64,000 nucleotides of DNA from Sinotaia quadrata (GCA_028829895.1 CM054181.1:47942759-48006758), one strand, 5' to 3'. Counted from the first letter of the stretch, positions 35,986-48,489 are shown. Translations and numbers: made by a program. The notes: generated from the letters alone by a model not told the origin.

Positions 35986-36102
35986 ACATCAGTAGGGTAG
36001 GAAGCAGTTTTTCGGCGTTTCAATGTTGTATGGAGTTAGTAAAGTATATTTTTATTCTCCCATTTTCTGAATTTTCTATACATGTCTGTCTGTGGATCAG
36101 AA

Positions 36103-36295
36103 GAGGCACTTATTGAAATTATCTTTAGTTTCTGAATTGAAGTTAGTGGCACTTATTTCCATCGCCTTTAGCTTCTGGCTTAAAGTCAAGTTAAAGGCAC
36201 TTATTTCCCTAATCGTTAGCTTCTGAATTGGAGTTAAGTTAGAGACTCTCATTTCGATTATCTCTTACTTCTGGCTTAAAGTTAAGTTAGAGAGG
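36103..36295. repeat. ~57-base repeat, three to four copies
   Basis: Decayed copies share GGCACTTATTTCC, TTAGCTTCTG and AAAGT(C/T)AAGTTA. Confidence 0.8.
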
Positions 36296-36423
36296 AAACC
36301 ATATCAGTCTCTTTCTCAGTGTACCATTTCCAAGATGTCTTTGCTAAACATGCTTTTAGTCAGTGCCAATTTGATGGGACGGCCCGTCTTGCTACAAATC
36401 TAAACAATGTAAACACACAATTT

Positions 36424-36711
36424 ATAGTTGTCTATACCGGATATTTTATCGTTGTCTATATTGGATATTTTATCGTTGTCTATACCGGATATTTTATTGT
36501 TGTCTATACCGGATATTTTATTGTTGTCTATACCGGATATTTTATTGTTGTCTATACCGGATATTTTATTGTTGTCTATACCGGATATTTTATTGTTGTC
36601 TATACCGGATATTTTATTGTTGTCTATACCGGATATTTTATTGTTGTCTATACCGGATATTTTATTGTTGTCTATACCGGATATTTTATTGTTGTCTATG
36701 CGAGATATTAA
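36424..36711. repeat. 24-base array, twelve copies
   Basis: Twelve copies of 24 bases with anchor TTGTCTATACCGGATATTTT. Only the first two and last differ. As 24 is eight codons, two frames stay open (VYTGYFIV and LSIPDILL), and an ATG lies upstream at 36319; I treat the frame as an accident of the array. Confidence 0.98.
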
Positions 36712-37633
36712 TTCACATGTTGATTTCGAACAATTTCTTTTTATCCTGTTCTTTTTCTTTTTTGTACACTGCGACTCAGTGTATCTGCAAGAGAAATAAT
36801 CCTAGCATTATGGGAATATAAATTTCTCGATTTCAGCACTGGAACTTACCTTTTTAATAGCCTTTGATAAGTGCCGTAATATTGTACTATGACTATATAC
36901 TTGCAATTTAATATAATGTTGCTTTTTTTTAATTAAGACGTCATTCATTTGCAACTTGTGCTCTGAATTTAATTTAAGATTTCCACGACTGCACATTTAT
37001 GTCTGCGATTGGTCGATTTCGTTTGTTTGTGGTTTAACGGAAGAAACTAGTATTTAGTTGTTAAAACGTATTAAACTTCTTAAACGTATTAAACAATAAA
37101 TAGAAATATTAGTTGGAAATGGGCACATTAAACTGAAGTCGGTTTGGAGGGAGGGGGTCAATCAGGATAATTGCACCGTACTTTTCTATATATCCTCTGG
37201 GATTCCAACTTGCAGTAAGCAGTAGACCTATATACCTAAGTTCGCATTCTACATGTACCTTGCTTGGTCCTCAAAGCTGCACCGAGCCTTGCAAACAGAC
37301 TGTAATACAACAATATTTTCTAAGTTCACCACTGACACTGAAAAATGGAAGACTGACGACAGCGTGGATTTGAACATATTTTGTAGATGCAAACAATTTA
37401 AAAATTAATACAGAAAATTTTTCAGTCCATCCTAGCGTCTCCTCATTGTCTCCTTACTTAGCATATAGGAGGATAAATGTGTTATCAACATATTATATAT
37501 GTCAATAATATGAACCCGGACACACCATGCACGTGAGATTATGTTTTGGGCGTGCCCCTTAAAATAACATTTAATGCACCGGTGTACTGAAAGACATTCT
37601 TGTACGCTTACCGAGATGCTGCGATGTTCAGGA
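36712..37633. other. No gene recognised
   Basis: AT-rich unique sequence with no motif found. Confidence 0.5.
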
Positions 37634-37812
37634 TCCTTGTTTCTTGTAACTCAGTCATCAGTATACCATCACTAGGTAACTAACGATCCGTGTTCCTTGT
37701 AACTCAGTCATCTGTACACCATCACTAGATAACTAGCCACCCGTGTTCTTTGTAACTCAGTCATCAGTATACCATCACTAGATAACTAACGATTTAACTC
37801 AGTCATCCGATT
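37634..37812. repeat. ~54-base repeat, three copies
   Basis: Copies around TTGTAACTCAGTCATC (37643, 37697 and 37750) with ACCATCACTAG; a truncated fourth ends the array. Confidence 0.93.
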
Positions 37813-38762
37813 TGAACACACAGACACTTTCTCTCTCTTTCACAACACACACATTAATTTAGCAAGAGTAGAAAAATAATCATGACTTCAATTAGTTTTT
37901 AACTAAACCCCGGAAGTTACTATATGACTCATCCCAGAATCTATTTTGATCCATCCAGAAAATAAATATGACAATATCAGGGAACAGCATCTCATAAATG
38001 TTTCAATTTCATTTTCATTTCTCTTAATTTCAAAAGAGAAAGAGTGCCCCCCTGATGCTAATGGTTGTGATGTTAAACTGGGAAACGATTGAAAGAATTC
38101 GTTTGCTAAACTGATTGCCTCGGCATTGATAACCTACCTAAGTAGTGACGTCTTAACCAACTTTATTTTATATGCGCGTGTGGAAGTATACAAATAACCT
38201 CAGTGGATTGTTTCCACATCTGTTCCGAACACACAGACACTCTCTCTCTCTCTCTTTCACAGCACATTCACGTACACACATACACACACACAAACTCATA
38301 CACGCACGCACACACAAATACACAAATGTTCATGCTAATATGGTTTAGCTTTTACTTTACAGAAAGGAAAGAAAGAAAACAATAACCTTAACCAATCAAT
38401 TTTATTTTTACTTTAGCAAACTTTAAAAAGTAGCGTTTGTTTGGAATTCAAGAATTTTAAAGAAATTCTTATGCCGCGGATAAAGTTTAAAAAGATATGT
38501 ATTAAGATAGTGTTTCAAAATTCAATGAAACAACAATAAAAAGTACTGTCCGCAGACTAAAGTTATACCCTTTGACCATTGCAGACGAGGACTTAAAATT
38601 GTAACATAATATTAACATTTCGTATTGTACTACTAAATAATGTAAAAAGTAATTTAAAATTCACGCTGTATCTACTGCTTCTAAAATTGTGAGAGATATA
38701 AAATTCACAAGGCACCAAAACCACGAAGTAATTAAAAGTATTATTGAAGCATTTATTAGTAA
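37813..38762. other. No gene; dispersed duplicate and microsatellite
   Basis: AACACACAGACACT followed by a CT tract occurs at about 37815 and again at about 38227, a dispersed duplication. Short CT and CA tracts lie at 38239-38320. Otherwise AT-rich unique DNA. Confidence 0.5.
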
Positions 38763-39084
38763 AATAGTGACATTATTCAAGTTATTGCAGCTGTAGCTAC
38801 TAAACTAATGACATTTCTTTTGGTATTGTAAGTCATCTATAATAGTGACGTTATTCAAGTTATTGCAGCTGTAGCTACTAAACTAATGACATTTCTTTTG
38901 GCATTGTAAGTCATCTATAATAGTGACGTTATTCAAGTTATTGCAGCTGTAGCTACTAAATTAATGACATTTCTTTTGGCATTGTAAGTCATCTATAATA
39001 GTGACGTTATTCAAGTTATTGCAGCTGTAGCTACTAAACTAATGACATTTCTTTTGGCATTGTAAGTCATCTATAATAGTGACG
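38763..39084. repeat. 78-base minisatellite, four copies
   Basis: Copies start at 38763, 38841, 38919 and 38997 with a partial fifth at 39075 (anchor AATAGTGACGTTATTCAAG). Only single-base differences are seen. Confidence 0.98.
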
Positions 39085-39847
39085 TAAGTTTACAACATAA
39101 GAAGATAAATGCGTAAAGTTCAGCTATTATCTTCTGTTTGTGTTTACCTGATATTAATTACATGCCCTTGACATCGTTACTTAGCTAGCTATTGTCAGTT
39201 ATCTACCCTTGCAATTTGCATGTACGAGGCGCACTAGGTGAGGGATCTTTGTGTTTCAGTGTAAAGGAAATTTACGACGTCGAGAAGCTTATGTATACAT
39301 TCGAAGAACCATTCATCTGGGGTTTTCTCCCTTTTTTCATTGAAGTATATTGCTTTTAGCAATGACGCCCTAGTCACCAGCATCCTGGTTTGACGTCTGG
39401 TGCATTTCTGAGAGAAAAAAAAAACTGTCAATGGAGTAGTGAGCTAATTGTTTTGAAAACAGTATGATGATGCAAATTTTAATGAATTTTAGTGAAATTA
39501 TACACGTACAATGTTTTATAGGTTCTCCTTCTAAACAGAAAGTATCTCTTATCTAACTAGTTAAATAGACAGACAGACAGACAGACACACATACACATGA
39601 ACATTACATAGCACAACTAACGTATATGATATGCGTGAGAGGTAATAACATATTTCCTTTGCATTTTTCACTGTTTTGCGCATAAAAATTATATATTCTC
39701 CATAGTATGCTCTGATTCACAGAGGTGAATGGTTGGTTTCCTTCAATTCCAGTTCACTTTTTTCAATTGTTTCCGGTCTGTTTATCGTCCACTTTCAATG
39801 CTCCCTCATTTCACGGACTGCGGAAGTGCATCGAATCCCTTTTTATT
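39085..39847. other. No gene; (ACAG)n
   Basis: Unique sequence with an ACAG tetranucleotide tract at 39567-39588. Confidence 0.5.
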
Positions 39848-39974
39848 TTTCTGCACAGCCGTGAGAAGTAATGCACATAGATTTCTGCACAGCCGTGAGA
39901 AGTAATGCACATAGATTTCTGCACAGCCGTGAGAAGTAATGCACATAGATTTCTGCACAGCCGTGAGAAGTAAT
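39848..39974. repeat. 34-base repeat, nearly four copies
   Basis: Copies start at 39848, 39882, 39916 and 39950 (anchor TTTCTGCACAGCCGTGAGAA), apparently identical, so recent. Confidence 0.98.
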
Positions 39975-40053
39975 GGTCTAATGTTGTCTTAATAATTGCA
40001 TTTTTCTAACTAGTATTTGTAGACAGAATTTGTAATTTTGAAATGTTGTTCAG

Positions 40054-40268
40054 TGTGGCGGAGTAAATTTGCACATCCCTATTTTTATACTTAATAATTA
40101 TATCTTTGATGCCAATGTAAATGTGACCCGACCTTGGGCACTGCTTATGATGGCATTTTTGTAAGTGTCAGAGTTGGACTCATGAAAAATGTCTTAGAAC
40201 TTGTTGATGTAATCTAAATCAGTCTTATGCGAACGAATAGTTTTCTTTAATTATCCTTTTGTTAAATA
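40054..40268 (+). mobile_element. LTR fragment E (5-prime end)
   Basis: It begins TGTGGCGGAGTAAATTTGC at 40054 and matches copy B through GTGACCCGACCTTGGGCACT and TTTTTGTAAGTGTCAGA to a TTATCC-containing stretch near 40255. It is truncated after about 215 bases. Confidence 0.85.
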
Positions 40269-40975
40269 TTAAATGCCATTATTTTTTTTTATCAGACTTT
40301 TCTGTTTATTTTATCAATTGTCTGTATCTAACTATGCGAGACAGGCTGGGGGCAAACCTGTCTATCAAGCTGTCTGTTGAGTGATCAGTTACGTCGCTCT
40401 GTGGCTTTACATATGTCTTTAGCTTCGGGTGCGAATGGAATGAATTTAGGCACACGGAACCAACATCTATAGTTACATTCACCCAAACGTATATCACATT
40501 GACGATGTGAAAATATTTCAACAGAATAATTATAATTTATAAGCGGGACTAATAGCATATTTAGTTATTTTACAAAATACAGATGCAATATTAAAAATGC
40601 CGACAGCTAGAAATATCACGATGCTTCCTAAAGTCGATAATTCCTTGTACATCTTGCTGGCTAATTCACCAGTTGTGTTCGGACGTGATAAAAATAGTAC
40701 GTGTGTCTAGCTCATGAATGAAGGACTGAGAAGGTAACAACAGTGGTGTAAATACTACAAATTACACGTTTTAAACTTAATTATTCTTTTTCACTGTTAT
40801 GTCCCTTTAAAAGGACAATGAGTAGAAGTATTGCATATTTATTCGAATTTACATGTAGTGATATATTGAACTGGCAGATGGATAACGAACGGTAGTCAGA
40901 AAGATAGGGAAACAAGCATAAATGGATGGATGGATGGGTGCGTGGGTAAATAGACACACACGTATATAGATAAAC

Positions 40976-41034
<59 letters not shown>

Positions 41035-41036
41035 CT
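40269..41036. other. Spacer between inverted LTR ends
   Basis: AT-rich DNA with no gene, ending in a GATA tetranucleotide tract at 40976-41034 that abuts LTR fragment F. Confidence 0.55.
40976..41034. repeat. (GATA)n microsatellite
   Basis: About 15 GATA units, uninterrupted. Confidence 0.98.
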
Positions 41037-41222
41037 GGACACTAAAAACCACTCTTCCACCTAAAACTGGTTTAGATTACATCAGCAAGTTTCTAGCACA
41101 TTCTCCTCCTGAGTTGTTTACTCCAAAAATTTCATATGCAGTGCCCAAGGTCGATCATGTTAACATTGTCAACAAAAATATAATTATTAAGTATAGTAAT
41201 TGTGAGAGGCAAATTTACCACA
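41037..41222 (-). mobile_element. LTR fragment F, inverted (5-prime end)
   Basis: The reverse complement starts TGTGGTAAATTTGCCTCTC at 41222 and continues through CGACCTTGGGCACTGC and TGATGTAATCTAAACCAG. With fragment E it forms an inverted pair whose LTR 5-prime ends point outward, 1169 bases from end to end. Confidence 0.85.
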
Positions 41223-41899
41223 AATTCATATATGTTGTGAAGGCGCTCTCTGTCTATTAATTATTAACACTATTTACATTTAATTATTAATAACCACATT
41301 AATACAGGTGGGCGGGTCACATGTATGTTAGCTCCAACTAGACGACTCTTCTCTAACTCCCAAATGGCAGATCGATCTCGCACTTTCAGAATACTATTTA
41401 AACACACACACCATAAATAATCATTCTTCTGTCACAAAAGTTTGCTCCCATGAAAACTTCATGCTTAAGGGATAGGTTTTGATCCGTCTTTAATGACGTA
41501 AGCGCACATCCGTCATCTACCCCCAAACTAAGAGAAAGTAGATTGATAACGACTGTCCTGATCATTTGCTCGAGCGACGGTGACGTCACTGTTGGTGCAA
41601 TGTTGACACATTTTGTCCCCACGTTCAAGCTGCCGTTGCGTCTGATCGTCTGCATACGCACATCAAAGAAAGTTCTATCAGAGTCTCTGCTGACAGTTCC
41701 ATTTAGGTTACAATCTTCTCCTTAATGTTGCGTAAACACGAACAACACTGCCTGGCAAGGAGAACTCGTTACCTCCTTCACACAGCAACCCGTATTGACC
41801 TCAATTCCAACAACTGGCAAAGTCGGCAGGAATTTCTTGTCTACACGAATTTCCAAACAACATAGTGATGAAGACTCTTAGAACCCGTTTGTGTCTTAG
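41223..41899. other. No gene; CRE palindrome
   Basis: GC-richer unique sequence at 41440-41850 with a perfect TGACGTCA at 41581-41588. Open frames of 60 to 87 codons on both strands overlap here and none shows a domain. Confidence 0.4.
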
Positions 41900-42066
41900 C
41901 CTGGAGATTGGCCTGGAGACTAGGGTCTGGAGATTGGCCTGGAGACTAGGGTCTGGAGATTGGCCTGGAGACTTGGGTCTGGAGATTGGCCTGGAGACTT
42001 GGGTCTGGAGATTGGCCTGGAGACTTGGGTCTGGAGATTGGCCTGGAGACTTGGGTCTGGAGATTT
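41900..42066. repeat. 26-base minisatellite
   Basis: Six to seven copies with anchor GGAGATTGGCCTGGAGACT. Each unit is itself two related 13-base halves (CTGGAGATTGG and CTGGAGACTNGG). Confidence 0.96.
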
Positions 42067-42380
42067 ACATCGACGGTATATATCGACGGCGGTTAACTTA
42101 CGTGGCGCTACCCACAAACCAGAATTCTCTCGTAGCGATTTAGCAAGAATTCTACATAGTTTAAACTAAAATTTTCTTATTTTGGGAAGAACAATTCAAC
42201 GCTTAATGAGAGTTAGCTCCCCGTCAAGTATGTTGTGTCGAACGATATGCATGCCTGTCACCAACACTCTTGCACACTTCATGCATACATGCAGGCGGTT
42301 CGAACCTACACCTTTCAATTGACACTTCTCACCGGTCTCTTGTTTATCCCATTTGTACCTTGTGGATTCCAGCAAGCATT
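42067..42380. other. No gene recognised
   Basis: Short unique spacer. GGTTCGAACC at about 42298 is a perfect short palindrome but not part of a tRNA fold. Confidence 0.45.
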
Positions 42381-42516
42381 CTTACTTATCGGTACGTTCC
42401 CACTCTGCACCCTTCTTACTTATCGGTACGTTCCCACTCTGCACCCTTCTTACTTATCGGTACGTTCCCACTCTGCACCCTTCTTACTTATCAGTACGTT
42501 CCTACTCTGCACAGTT
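42381..42516. repeat. 34-base repeat, four copies
   Basis: Copies start CTTACTTATCGGTACGTTCC at 42381, 42415, 42449 and 42483; the last carries two changes. Confidence 0.97.
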
Positions 42517-42710
42517 GCCGGATTGCATAGGTGCTGTTCTCGCACGTCTGACTCTGACGTGATTTCCTAGCACAGATCTTCCCAGAGGGGGTCAGTTACG
42601 TTATGGGCCGAATGAATGAATGTGATAATCATTTTACTCTTTACAGACTGGCAATGTTCTGATTTTCCTTAATTTGAAATAACACAGTCAATGGGTGTTC
42701 TGTAATTACG

Positions 42711-42725
42711 AGAAAGAGAGAGGGG

Positions 42726-42787
<62 letters not shown>
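42711..42787. repeat. (GA)n microsatellite
   Basis: Nearly pure GA from 42731 with a G-rich left edge. Confidence 0.97.
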
Positions 42788-42790
<3 letters not shown>

Positions 42791-43131
42791 GAGAGATGAT
42801 AGAAATGCAAAACCCTGAAATGTGTGAATAAAGAGACGAGCGAGATAACATTGGAGACTTTACATTTCGAGTTTCCTCCAATAATTGCAGTCGTGAAGAG
42901 GCCAAGATTCTGCTCTGGTGCAGGCCTGTTCTGGGGTTGTACTAGAGAAGGAACAGACTGTGTTACATCTATGACGGTGTTACATCTGTAACAGTGCGTC
43001 TGTTTGGCTAATTTAGGACTAATAGTGTGAGTCTGCTTATCAGCAAAAGCAAATCTATGTTCTGTGCCATGATGGTGCTAGCATGGAATTACACGTGTGA
43101 TGGCACATCCGTTCATCTGCAAGGACTAATA

Positions 43132-43136
<5 letters not shown>
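42788..43136. other. No gene recognised
   Basis: Unique sequence between GA and GT tracts. Confidence 0.5.

Positions 43137-43204
<68 letters not shown>
43137..43204. repeat. (GT)n microsatellite
   Basis: Pure GT tract. Confidence 0.98.
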
Positions 43205-43206
<2 letters not shown>

Positions 43207-43490
43207 TGAGAGAAAGAGAGAGTTCTGTAAGAGGTTATATTTAGCTATGTGCCCAGAAGTGAACCATGTAATTTGATGGCTATGATGCAGGCAGTGGCTG
43301 CATTTGTGACCATGAAATGAATACACATTTCCTTTCGTCACTGTTCCAGCCCCATTCAGAGGAACCACGATGATCTACAGAAAGCTATGTCATCAATGGA
43401 TGCAATACCTCAGGTCATGTTAATTAAATATATTATTTCCTCATTTGTTACCATGAAACTACTCGGCATTCCTGATGAATTTAACATGAC

Positions 43491-43612
43491 TTTTATTAGT
43501 GAGACTAACTGTCTTGTGGTATTAATACTTCAATCCGCCAATTAACATGACTTTTATTAGTGAGACTAACTGTCTTGTGGTATTAATAATTCAATCCGCC
43601 AATCATTTCTGA
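43491..43612. repeat. 61-base tandem duplication
   Basis: Copies start TTAACATGACTTTTATTAG at 43491 and 43552 with one visible difference. Confidence 0.97.
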
Positions 43613-44139
43613 CTTGCGTGGTGTTGCAAGTAGAATAAAATTTCAAACTATTTCAGTTCTCACCGTCCATATATTTATCAAGCATACAGTTTAAGTGTCA
43701 ATTTAGGAGAGAAAGATAGTTTGTTGCCACCTCTATCGTTGTTGTTAAACTGTATTACTCCCATTCAGCTTAATTATAATTTATTGTTCTCCCACACGCA
43801 AATCTATTGCTTTATTAGCAAATACATTTGATCCATAGTTTGTGGGATGGACATTGATCAGGTTAATGAAGTCATTAAGTAGGATAATTCCCGCTTACAG
43901 ACGGGCGCGTGGCAGTGGCTTAGATTAAGATTAATATTCTTATTGTTTTTAAAATGAGATAATATGTTTTTATAATAAGTAATCTTAAGTCAATGAACAG
44001 TAGATGTTTTAAGATCTTGAAGATTTATCTTAGAGGGTCAGTTTTGATCCTGCCCGATCGGTATTTATGTCAATTAAAGTAATATTTATTAGTTAAAGTA
44101 ATGATATATATCTGCTAAAAAATATAAATTTCCAAAGTA

Positions 44140-44141
<2 letters not shown>
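43613..44141. other. No gene recognised
   Basis: AT-rich unique sequence. Confidence 0.5.

Positions 44142-44189
<48 letters not shown>
44142..44189. repeat. (GT)n microsatellite
   Basis: Pure GT tract. Confidence 0.98.
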
Positions 44190-44192
<3 letters not shown>

Positions 44193-45339
44193 AGAAGTGG
44201 AAAAGGTCGGAAAATGCCATACATGGCATATAAACACACAGTTTATGAAAAAACAAAACAAAATAAATCTAAAATGCTTATAATAAGCACTTTAGAAAGG
44301 AACATTGTCACGTGTCCAACAGTGTTCAACCATTGATCAACCGTCAACAACCCACCCCTCTCAACAACAAAGAAGCAGGAAAAAATCAACCTCGACGAAC
44401 CAAACAAACCTCTGAAACTAAATGCAGAAACCAAAATGACGAGGCGTGCATCAGACTTAATCCTTCAATGTCCTAGTCATCTGCATTCAGACATGCACCG
44501 AACGTGCAGACCTCCCCCACCCCAACAAGTTACTCCAAATATGCAAGACACTGCAGCTCGCCCTAACCCCCCTTCTCCCGTCCACTACCACCCCGTTCCC
44601 TCATGCTCTTCCCCTCCCACATCGCTCGGATCTGGGGAAGAGCAAGTTGCTGTCAAATGTTGTGGAGCTGGTCAGCAATGATTTTGTTCCGCGTGTCGGG
44701 CAGACATCAGCCTTTGAGTCTGTGTCTTGCGAATTCTGGCACATTTTAGTACGGGCTTGGTTTTGCATGCACGATTCATTCATTAGCTAAATATAGCTGG
44801 CAGATGTAAAGCCACGATTTAGGCAAATTAAAATCAATGCGTACGGGACAAACTAGGACTTTAATTGACGTAAACGTCTTCTTTTGGGAAATAAAGTGCA
44901 AAGTAGAAAAAAACCCACAGAAACATATACAATACACTACTTATGTAGAGAATAAATAGAAAAGACATAATTAATTGCTTTTAAAATGGAAATAAATGTA
45001 ATGTATTGATAAACACTCTGCTTACATTCCTTTTACTCGAAAATAAACCTCAAGCTGAAGTCAAGAGTTTAATTTTCAAACTACTTTTTATCATCACATG
45101 TAAAGATTACAGTATTATATGCATTATACATACATTGCTTTTTCTGGGAATAATGTGTTGGGCAAATTAAACTTTAATTTCTTGCATTTTGTTTTAACAT
45201 TAATGAAGGTGATAACTTAGCATAACAGACAACAGGGACAGTGGAAATGAACACGTAAGCACACGGACGCTGAAATGCTGTCCCTTGAAACTGCTTATGT
45301 TCGATTCTACACGAATCGTAACGATTCACCCACACTCTT
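44190..45339. other. No gene; C-rich patch
   Basis: A C-rich patch lies at 44505-44630 inside an open frame (44436-44678) that is Pro- and Ser-rich and has no recognised domain. The remainder is AT-rich. Confidence 0.4.
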
Positions 45340-45680
45340 TATCTAGTCACAAACAATCCCTTTAGTTAGTCGCCCACACTGCCTCTAGACTGTCGTCCAC
45401 TCTCTCTTTAGTTAGTCGCCCACATTGCCTCTAGACTGTCGTCCACTCTCTCTTTAGTTAGTCGCCCACACTGCCTCTAGATTATCGTCCACCCTCCTTT
45501 ACTTAGTCGCCCACTGCCTCTAGATTGTCGTCCACCCTCCCTTTACTTAGTAGCCCACACTGCCGCTAACTTGTCATCCACCCTCCCTTTAGTTAGTCGC
45601 CCACTGCTTCTGGCTTGTAGTCTACCCTCTCTTAAACTAGTAGCACAAACGTCCATAAAACGTGTCGTCCACACTACCTT
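45340..45680. repeat. 46-base minisatellite, graded decay
   Basis: About seven copies around TAGTTAGTCGCCCACA and TGTCGTCCAC. The 45380-45480 copies are near identical and later ones decay and lose bases. Confidence 0.92.
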
Positions 45681-46146
45681 TAATACTCATAATGTGCTAC
45701 TGCACTCGGAGTTATGAAATAAATTATTAATTATGTCTTTATATTTCTAGTAATACACAGGCATAACTATTATGCTTTGCCTACTCTATCTAACGAAACA
45801 CTTTATATTTAAACTTGTCTAATTGAGATACATTGCTATCATGATAATAGTTGTTCTCTATGTTACCGAAAGCGTTTCATCTTATACTCTCTCTAACTGT
45901 ATCTAGCATACATATATTGCTAGATTAGAAGTCGTTAATAAGTATTATAAATATTTTCCTAGCCAAATACAAATATGGATACGACAAATACTTCAGAAAC
46001 TATTTCGATCTTAAAATACGATTAGTATTAGTCATTGGCACACAATGGCACAATTATACGCAGTGCTTACATATTTTACAAATATATCATTAAATATTAT
46101 GTCCTCTCTACATTACTATTATTTGTTATATTCGTTAATATAATAT
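45681..46146. other. No gene recognised
   Basis: AT-rich unique sequence. Confidence 0.5.
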
Positions 46147-46194
<48 letters not shown>

Positions 46195-46199
46195 TGTGT

Positions 46200-46256
<57 letters not shown>
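46147..46256. repeat. (TA)n then (GT)n microsatellite
   Basis: A short TA tract runs straight into GT with two TTTG and TATG interruptions. Confidence 0.97.
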
Positions 46257-46258
<2 letters not shown>

Positions 46259-46439
46259 GTTAACCTTTATACCTGACTGTGGCGTAATAATGGCAATAAT
46301 GATATTTCAAGTATTTCTAGAGCCTAATTGCTATAGTAACGAACTCAGTCCAAATCCAGGTTTACACACGTCTCGGTCCAAGGTCAAACTGTACCTTGGC
46401 TTGAGAGAAAGACGGTTGGTTGCCTTCATACAGCAACCA

Positions 46440-46963
46440 CTCTCACATCCATCCGATTACACTGATAAAGGATTCTGCTACACACTCACATCCATCCGAT
46501 TAAACTGAGAAAGGATTCTGCTACACACTCACATCCATCCGATTACACTGAGAAAGGACTCTGCTACACACTCACATCCATCCGACTACACTGAGAAAGG
46601 ATTCTGCTACACACTCACATCCATCCGATTAAACTGAGAAAGGATTCTGCTACACACTCACATCCATCCGATTACACTGAGAAAGGACTCTGCTACACAC
46701 TCACATCCATCCGATTACACTGAGAAAGGATTCTGCTACACACTCACATCCATCCGATTACACTGAGAAAGGACTCTGCTACACACTCACATCCATCCGA
46801 TTACACTGAGAAAGGACTCTGCTACACACTCACATCCATCCGATTACACTGAGAAAGGATTCTGCTACACACTCACATCCATCCGATTACACTGAGAAAG
46901 GACTCTGCTACACACTCACATCCATCCGATTACACTGAGAAAGGATTCTGCTACACACTCACG
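46440..46963. repeat. 43-base two-state minisatellite
   Basis: Twelve copies at 43-base spacing (46483, 46526 and so on; anchor CACTCACATCCATCCGATTA). They differ mainly at one site, GGATTCT against GGACTCT, and at GATTACACTG against GATTAAACTG near the left. Confidence 0.97.
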
Positions 46964-47056
46964 AACACAACGACGATAAAAGAGAAGCAATAAGTCTTGC
47001 AGGTTATCCAGGATAACAGGTGAATCAGTTACTGATACACGTTATTGGCCTTGACA

Positions 47057-47311
47057 AATATTTATAAGGAGGATCATCCACTAAAAGAAGAAAAAGCATT
47101 GGAAGGACACTTAAAATATCAAGATCACTCCCTCACCAAAGCAATAAAAGGGAGTAGACTATTCTATTAACCTCAGGATGAGGGCGTAGAGACATGGACA
47201 AACAAAGTAAAAGACTTCAGCAGCACAAAAGAAAGACAAACTAACAGCTCCAGCAAACAAAGAAGAAAGTCAAAGAAAAATGCGACAAAGGCATTTGGAA
47301 GCAGAAGCCCC
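47057..47311 (+). pseudogene. Probable RT C-terminal scrap, R4-like
   Basis: One frame, interrupted by a single TAA at 47168, reads EEKALEGHLKYQDHSLTKAI and, after the stop, ETWTNKVKDFSSTKE. It is like the segment that lies between the RT thumb and the C-terminal region in the non-LTR elements represented by 49600-50712 (a Leu-rich helix, then a short K-A-[IV]-K motif). It lies on the same strand about 2.3 kb upstream of that remnant. It may be part of the same or a sister copy. The identification rests on remembered family pattern, so it is tentative. Confidence 0.35.
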
Positions 47312-48039
47312 TAACATTTCTTTCTTGTCGACAAAACAGTCATCATGCCGGCTTGAAAGCTGAAACAAATGAGTCCATTACAACCATGCAGGGCCCAGCG
47401 TCCAAGACAATACCCCTCAATTCAAAAATCACGAAGCTGCAAAATAACCCCAATACTGTCCTGCAAGGGCGATAATGAGACAACTGGGAAGACGGCTCAC
47501 CGGATGGCGGTCTCGTAAATGGAACAAAAATCAAAAGAAACAAAATGACTAAAAATTCTACTCGTGATTCTTTGTAAAATTATATTCTGAACACATTCAG
47601 TAGCCAGAAGACGATTGTAAGGCCAATTAGTTGTGTTTGTGCAGTTGAAATTGGATGATGTTATTTCTTCTTAGAGAAGACATAATGACCACTGTGGTGA
47701 AAAAACAAAACAAAAAAGTGATGGTCGTGGTATTACTGTCTAACATGAAGGAAACGTCAAACCACCAGAGACAGGCGGCTACAATGTTTCAGAACTTCAT
47801 TCTCAGTATTCAGAAGACTGAAGTCACAGCACTCTCAACAATATATCCGAGACGGATACCTACCCGAACAAGTTGCTAGTGGGTACCAAGTCGACTTCAT
47901 TTCTGACAGCAACATTCATGAGGTGCTCCTCCACTATTAGAAAAACCTGGCGCTACTTGCGATTATGAAAGAAATCAACAACAGTATATTTTTGGAGAAT
48001 TAATAATAATGATATAAGCATGATTACAACATCTTCTAT
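47312..48039. other. No gene recognised
   Basis: Less AT-rich than average. A 74-codon open frame at 47655-47876 shows no domain. It may hold unrecognised retroelement debris given its neighbours. Confidence 0.35.
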
Positions 48040-48310
48040 TAATGCTATTAGTATTGTGAGAGTAACATTAGTAACCATATCAATGAAAGTATTAGTATTG
48101 TGAGAGTAACATTAGTAACCATATCAATGAAAGTATTAGTATTGTGAGAGTAACATTAGTAACCATATCAAGGAAAGTATTAGTATTGTGAGAGTAACAT
48201 TAGTAACCATATCAAGGAAAGTATTAGTATTGTGAGAGTAACATTAGTAACCATATCAAGGAAAGTATTAGTATTGTGAGAGTAACATTAGTAACCATAT
48301 CAAGGAAAGT
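48040..48310. repeat. 44-base minisatellite
   Basis: Six copies at 44-base spacing (48085, 48129 and so on; anchor AAGTATTAGTATTGTGAGAG). Left copies read CAATGAAAG, right ones CAAGGAAAG. Confidence 0.97.
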
Positions 48311-48489
48311 AGCAAAGATTTCTTTAAAATTAAAATAAAATGGCCAAAGAAGCTGTACAAAAAGCAGGGCATGATTAATAAGAACAATTTCAGAAACAAA
48401 CAAAAGTACGACATACGTAACACAAAACAAAACAAAAAACCAAATAGAATAAGACGAACAAGAACAACAAGAAGAGAAAGAAAAGACGA

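Noticed and set aside
42293..42310. tRNA B-box-like GGTTCGAACC, and GGTTCAATCCC near 27292
   Set aside because: No A box at the right distance and no acceptor or T stem can be paired.
44436..44681. 81-codon Pro-rich ORF
   Set aside because: Driven by a C-rich patch; overlaps an opposite-strand frame and has no recognisable motif.
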